From: JBFWIW01 sp050253535
GTDB taxonomy: Bacteria > Bacillota > Clostridia > Oscillospirales > Oscillospiraceae
DNA length: 23,686 bases
Direction of reading: 5' to 3'
NCBI GenBank assembly: GCA_050253535.1
Contig: JBFWIW010000048.1
Coordinates: 1-23,686, forward strand
The notes below the pieces were generated by a model that was given only the letters and a program-made list of their open reading frames with translations, was not told the origin of the DNA and searched no databases. Every line of letters starts with the position of its first letter. Position 1 is the first letter of the stretch. Positions 21,079 through 23,686 of this stretch are shown piece after piece. The position numbers and the translations under genes are program-made.

Positions 21079-21396
21079 CTAAAAGCCGGCTCATTACTTC
21101 TGTCCGTCGGTTTTTATTTGCGGCATCCTGAAAACCGCCAAAGACACACCAAATCCTGAAAATAGTGTTCTATAAAGCATCATTTTGTTAAATCACCCCG
21201 CGAAGTCTTGAAATAACAAAATTTTTCAGTGTGCTTTTTAACGGATCACATGCTAATCAAATCAGGCGAAATAGAAACAATGTAATGGTCTATTCATAAA
21301 ATATATAAGAGGACTCAACAAAGGATTTATTAAACATTTTATGGAATCTCAATTTAAAATATAATTTTCCAGAAAGGAAAAGGTAACAATCCTATT
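21079..21396. other. Intergenic region between divergent C11 and Cys-rich genes
   Basis: About 318 bases, AT-rich, with no convincing reading frame. On the + strand it holds a sigma-K-like promoter and an ~85-base leader. No clear promoter match for the minus-strand peptidase gene was found. AACAAAATTTTTCAG and TTTTGTTAAATC (about 21188-21227) give weak inverted similarity only. Confidence 0.4.
21277..21303 (+). promoter_or_regulatory. Sigma-K-like promoter of the Cys-rich gene
   Basis: AC (21277-21278), a 16-base spacer and CATAAAATA (21295-21303) match AC-N16/17-CATANNNTA. It faces the 21397 gene and gives a leader of about 85 bases. Confidence 0.55.
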
Positions 21397-22179
21397 ATGG
21401 TTGAAAATATAAAAGTTAATCCAACTATCCAGGCCCCCGCAGACACCGCAGCATGTACAGCAGGACTGGATCCCAATTGTTCGGAGTGCTGCAATATCTT
21501 TACAAACGAAGCCAAGAGAGCTGCGTTTGGATACCAGGCAGCATCCGCATCCTGTGAATGCCATGATATTTGCGTTGAAGATGTTCGGGATATTTGTGTT
21601 AAGGAGAAAACACTGACGCATTGTGTCCCCTGCAATCCCGATGGGCGCGCTGGCTGCCGCGGAGGGTTCCTGCCCGATGGTGTGCCGGCAGTCCAGAGCT
21701 GGAGGGTTTTGTGCGCGGAAGAGAGCCTTAGCCCCGCTACCGGCTGTGACCGTATAACTAACAAAATTGAATTTGAAGTGGTATTAAGATATGGGTCCGG
21801 TACTTTTGCCGTAGTTACCCCCATTGATATATTCGATTGTTTCTGGTATGAATTTGCCAGATTCCCGAGCGGCGTATTTTTCACTAATAATATCGCCGGA
21901 TTAAATCAGTTCAGAAATGAACTGGCCTTTATAGACGGTTCCTGCAAAGTAATAATTATCGAAAGTGTAACTGTTGCAACGGACGGCAATGACTGTGTAT
22001 TGAGCATAGACTATAAAGTCATCGACAAATTGTGGAAGCACGAAAATCTCTTGATTTCTGCCATTAAACCTTATCCAGGCGTCAATGAAGCAGGTGCTGC
22101 CATTACCGTTTCACAGGAATTCGAGCAAGGCCATAAGATTGGTCCCTGCAACAACAGCGGATTGTGCGGCTTAGACTGA
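21397..22179 (+). CDS. Unrecognised cysteine-rich probable spore-surface protein
   Basis: A 260-residue protein without signal peptide or membrane helix. Cysteines crowd the first half (ACTAGLDPNCSECCNIF, ASCECHDICVEDVRDICV, HCVPCNPDGRAGCRGG) and recur at the end (GPCNNSGLCGLD). That suggests disulfide cross-linking or metal binding in a structural layer. The second half looks like beta strands, with IEFEVVLRYGSGTFAVVT resembling a stretch of the 18708 product. AGAAAGGAAAAGG precedes the ATG, with a sigma-K-like promoter upstream. A strong bidirectional terminator follows. Spore coat or exosporium is the best guess; no family is recognised. Confidence 0.72.
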   Translation: MVENIKVNPTIQAPADTAACTAGLDPNCSECCNIFTNEAKRAAFGYQAASASCECHDICVEDVRDICVKEKTLTHCVPCNPDGRAGCRGGFLPDGVPAVQSWRVLCAEESLSPATGCDRITNKIEFEVVLRYGSGTFAVVTPIDIFDCFWYEFARFPSGVFFTNNIAGLNQFRNELAFIDGSCKVIIIESVTVATDGNDCVLSIDYKVIDKLWKHENLLISAIKPYPGVNEAGAAITVSQEFEQGHKIGPCNNSGLCGLD

Positions 22180-22197
22180 CAAATATTCTAAATTAAA

Positions 22198-22233
22198 CGG
22201 ATGCCTCAATGATTTTAATCATTGAGGCATCCG
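22198..22233. terminator. Bidirectional terminator between convergent spore-locus genes
   Basis: A perfect 17-base stem (22198-22214 with 22217-22233) with a tight TT loop. It is centred between the Cys-rich gene (+) and the small coiled-coil gene (-), which end at 22179 and 22240. Confidence 0.85.
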
Positions 22234-22239
22234 CCTATA

Positions 22240-22494
22240 TTATTTTACTAATAAATCTTTTATTTCTGTCAGTTTGTTTTCTATTCCTGTCAGCTGTCCT
22301 GCAATATTTTCCAGCAAAGTCACAGTTTGCGAATTATCAATCACAGATGATTGCTGATGCCAATATGTGGACTTCTTGAATATTTCGTTCTTTGGATCGG
22401 CCATTTCGCGATTCAGCTTTTTTATCTCTTCCAGTATATTTCTTGTTTGGCCTATATCTGCCGATAAATCCAATCCGTTATCTTCATTCTCCAT
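22240..22494 (-). CDS. Small coiled-coil protein of the spore-surface locus
   Basis: An 84-residue acidic protein. Helical stretches NILEEIKKLNREM and LLENIAGQLTGIENKLTEIK indicate a coiled coil. The piece VIDNSQTVTLLENIAGQL lines up without gaps with VLDNSEVLKILSELSTRL in the 18180 product, so the two are likely related partners. AGAGGGGA precedes the ATG, and a sigma-K-like promoter lies 37 bases further upstream on the minus strand. No family is recognised. It may be an oligomerising coat or exosporium component. Confidence 0.68.
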   Translation of the reverse strand: MENEDNGLDLSADIGQTRNILEEIKKLNREMADPKNEIFKKSTYWHQQSSVIDNSQTVTLLENIAGQLTGIENKLTEIKDLLVK

Positions 22495-22530
22495 TTCTTA
22501 TCCCCTCTGAAAAAAATGGTTTGGGTTTTA

Positions 22531-22558
22531 TATTATATGATGGGAATAAGATTTTGGT
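22531..22558 (-). promoter_or_regulatory. Sigma-K-like promoter of the small coiled-coil gene
   Basis: Read on the minus strand: AC (22558-22557), a 17-base spacer and CATATAATA (22539-22531). This is the fourth match of this type in the locus. TATAAT is embedded in it, so an ordinary vegetative promoter cannot be excluded. Confidence 0.5.
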
Positions 22559-22567
22559 TCCTCAAAG

Positions 22568-23686
22568 TCAGACCGCTTTTTCAAACTGGCTGTTATAGAG
22601 ATCCGCGTAGAATCCGCCCTTTTTGAGGAGTTCCTCATGCCTCCCCTGCTCCACGATATCGCCGTTTTCCATTACAAGGATCAAGTCGGCGTTACGGATC
22701 GTTGACAGGCGGTGTGCGATGATAAAGCTGGTACGCCCCTTCATCAGGTTATCCATCGCCTTCTGGATGAGGATTTCGGTGCGCGTGTCGACGCTTGAGG
22801 TCGCCTCGTCCAGGATGAGTATCTCCGGATTGGCGAGTATCACTCTGGCTATGGTCAGAAGCTGTTTCTGGCCTTGAGATATATTGTCGGCCTCCTCGTT
22901 CAAAACCATATTGTACCCGTCCGGCAGCGTCCTTACAAAGCGGTCGACCTGCGCGGCGGAGGCGGCTTTTCTCACGTCCTCAATGGAAGCGTCCAGCTTG
23001 CCGTAGCGGATATTATCTGCAATCGTCCCGTTGAAGAGCCACGTGTCCTGCAGCACCATGCCGAACAGCGAGCGGAGTTCGCTGCGCTTTATCATCCGGA
23101 TGTCATGGCCTTCGACCATGATTGCGCCGCTGTTTACATCGTAAAATCGCATAAGGAGCTTCACTATCGTTGTTTTTCCCGCGCCTGTATGCCCGACGAT
23201 GGCGATCTTCTGACCCGGCTTTATTTTCGCGCTGAAGTTGTTGATTACAGGCTTTTCCGGATCGTACCCGAACGAAACCTGATCGAAGCCGACATTTCCT
23301 TCAACATGCACGGAGGCGTCCGTATCCCGCTCATTGTCGCCGCGGCTCACGGAAAGCGCGTCGGCGGCCTCCTCCGTCTCCTCCTTTTCTCCCAGGAATT
23401 CAAATACGCGCTCGGCGGCGGCGGCCGTCTGCTGCAAAACGTTTGAGATATTGGCGATCTGTGTGATCGGCTGGGTAAACGAGCGCACATACTGGATGAA
23501 GGCCTGTATGCCGCCCACGGTCATCTTGCCTTTTACGGCAAAATATCCGCCCAGAATGCAGATGGCGACATAGGCGAGGTTGCCTATAAACTGAGTTATC
23601 GGCATTATGAGCCCGGACAGGAAGTTCGCCTTCCACGCCGATTTATAAAGGGACTCATTATATTCCTCAAAGGTTTTCTGAGAATC
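22568..23686 (-). CDS. ABC exporter, fused membrane and ATPase domains (5' end outside window)
   Basis: The C-terminal 372 residues of a half-transporter of the MsbA/MdlB multidrug type; the frame is open to the right edge, so the first part of the gene is missing. The visible part has the last membrane segments (LAYVAICILGGYFAVKG) and a complete ATPase domain: Walker A GHTGAGKTT, signature region ISQGQKQLLTIAR, Walker B ILILDEATSSVD and the switch histidine in IIAHRLST. ISQGQ replaces the usual LSGGQ, a variant found in many exporters of this group. Such genes usually come in pairs, and a partner may lie outside the window. The substrate is unknown. Confidence 0.92.
   Translation of the reverse strand, partial: DSQKTFEEYNESLYKSAWKANFLSGLIMPITQFIGNLAYVAICILGGYFAVKGKMTVGGIQAFIQYVRSFTQPITQIANISNVLQQTAAAAERVFEFLGEKEETEEAADALSVSRGDNERDTDASVHVEGNVGFDQVSFGYDPEKPVINNFSAKIKPGQKIAIVGHTGAGKTTIVKLLMRFYDVNSGAIMVEGHDIRMIKRSELRSLFGMVLQDTWLFNGTIADNIRYGKLDASIEDVRKAASAAQVDRFVRTLPDGYNMVLNEEADNISQGQKQLLTIARVILANPEILILDEATSSVDTRTEILIQKAMDNLMKGRTSFIIAHRLSTIRNADLILVMENGDIVEQGRHEELLKKGGFYADLYNSQFEKAV

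Noticed and set aside
22885..22905. Defective ABC signature in the exporter
   Set aside because: ISQGQ instead of LSGGQ is a normal variant in this exporter group and does not suggest loss of function.
22874..23446. A 190-residue + strand frame opposite the ABC exporter
   Set aside because: The minus-strand ATPase domain is unambiguous, so the + frame is a shadow.
1..23686. Mobile-element or phage origin of the window
   Set aside because: No transposase, integrase, terminal repeats, attachment sites or phage genes were seen. The arsenic island could have been transferred, but no boundary evidence is present.

Overview
The window reads as a chromosomal segment of a low-to-mid GC, endospore-forming Firmicute, most likely an anaerobic member of the Clostridia. 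The reasons are strong AGGAGG-type ribosome binding sites, several TTG starts supported by such sites (941, 1963, 2427, 9754, 13433), dense Rho-independent terminators, and a cluster at the right with sigma-K-like (mother-cell sporulation) promoter matches. No rRNA, tRNA, CRISPR array, insertion sequence or phage gene was found. All family assignments come from reading the proteins by eye, with no database search.

Layout. 1-1855: an AraC-type regulator overlapped by an EamA-family exporter. 1897-8435: an arsenic-resistance island, all on the + strand: arsR, a COG0701 permease split into two small genes, an MFS exporter, a full-length ArsP/COG0701 permease with the TPFCSCS motif, a cysteine-rich ferredoxin-DUF2703 fusion, a small CxxC redox protein, an ACR3 arsenite exporter and an LMW-phosphatase-type ArsC. 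A strong promoter and a perfect inverted repeat precede arsR, and nearly the same repeat recurs between arsR and the permeases, so one regulator probably controls both units. 8515-10068: a Qnr-sized pentapeptide-repeat protein, then a DUF2089-type regulator with a small membrane protein. 10146-11101: a GNAT acetyltransferase behind a roughly 310-nt leader holding an 11-codon leader peptide, a long hairpin and two terminators, an arrangement typical of ribosome-mediated attenuation.

11218-14940 (minus strand): an AraC-GyrI fusion regulator, a membrane protein, a TetR regulator with a perfect operator in its own promoter, and a MocR-type (GntR-aminotransferase) regulator. The MocR gene is divergent from an EamA exporter translationally coupled to a stand-alone B3/B4 tRNA-editing-like protein. 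17091-17977: a GyrI-like protein and a decayed TfoX C-terminal-domain gene. 18180-22558: a probable spore-surface locus with two unfamiliar proteins, two small coiled-coil proteins sharing a motif, a clostripain-like C11 peptidase and a beta-helix fragment. Three of its transcription units have AC-N16/17-CATANNNTA promoter matches. 22568 to the right edge: the 3' part of an ABC exporter gene.

How the genes work together. In the arsenic island, ArsC would reduce arsenate and ACR3 export arsenite. The COG0701 and MFS permeases could handle other or organic arsenicals, while the cysteine-rich proteins are candidate reductant or metalloid-handling partners. The most novel-looking elements are this redox/permease assembly, the GNAT attenuation leader and the uncharacterised spore-surface locus.
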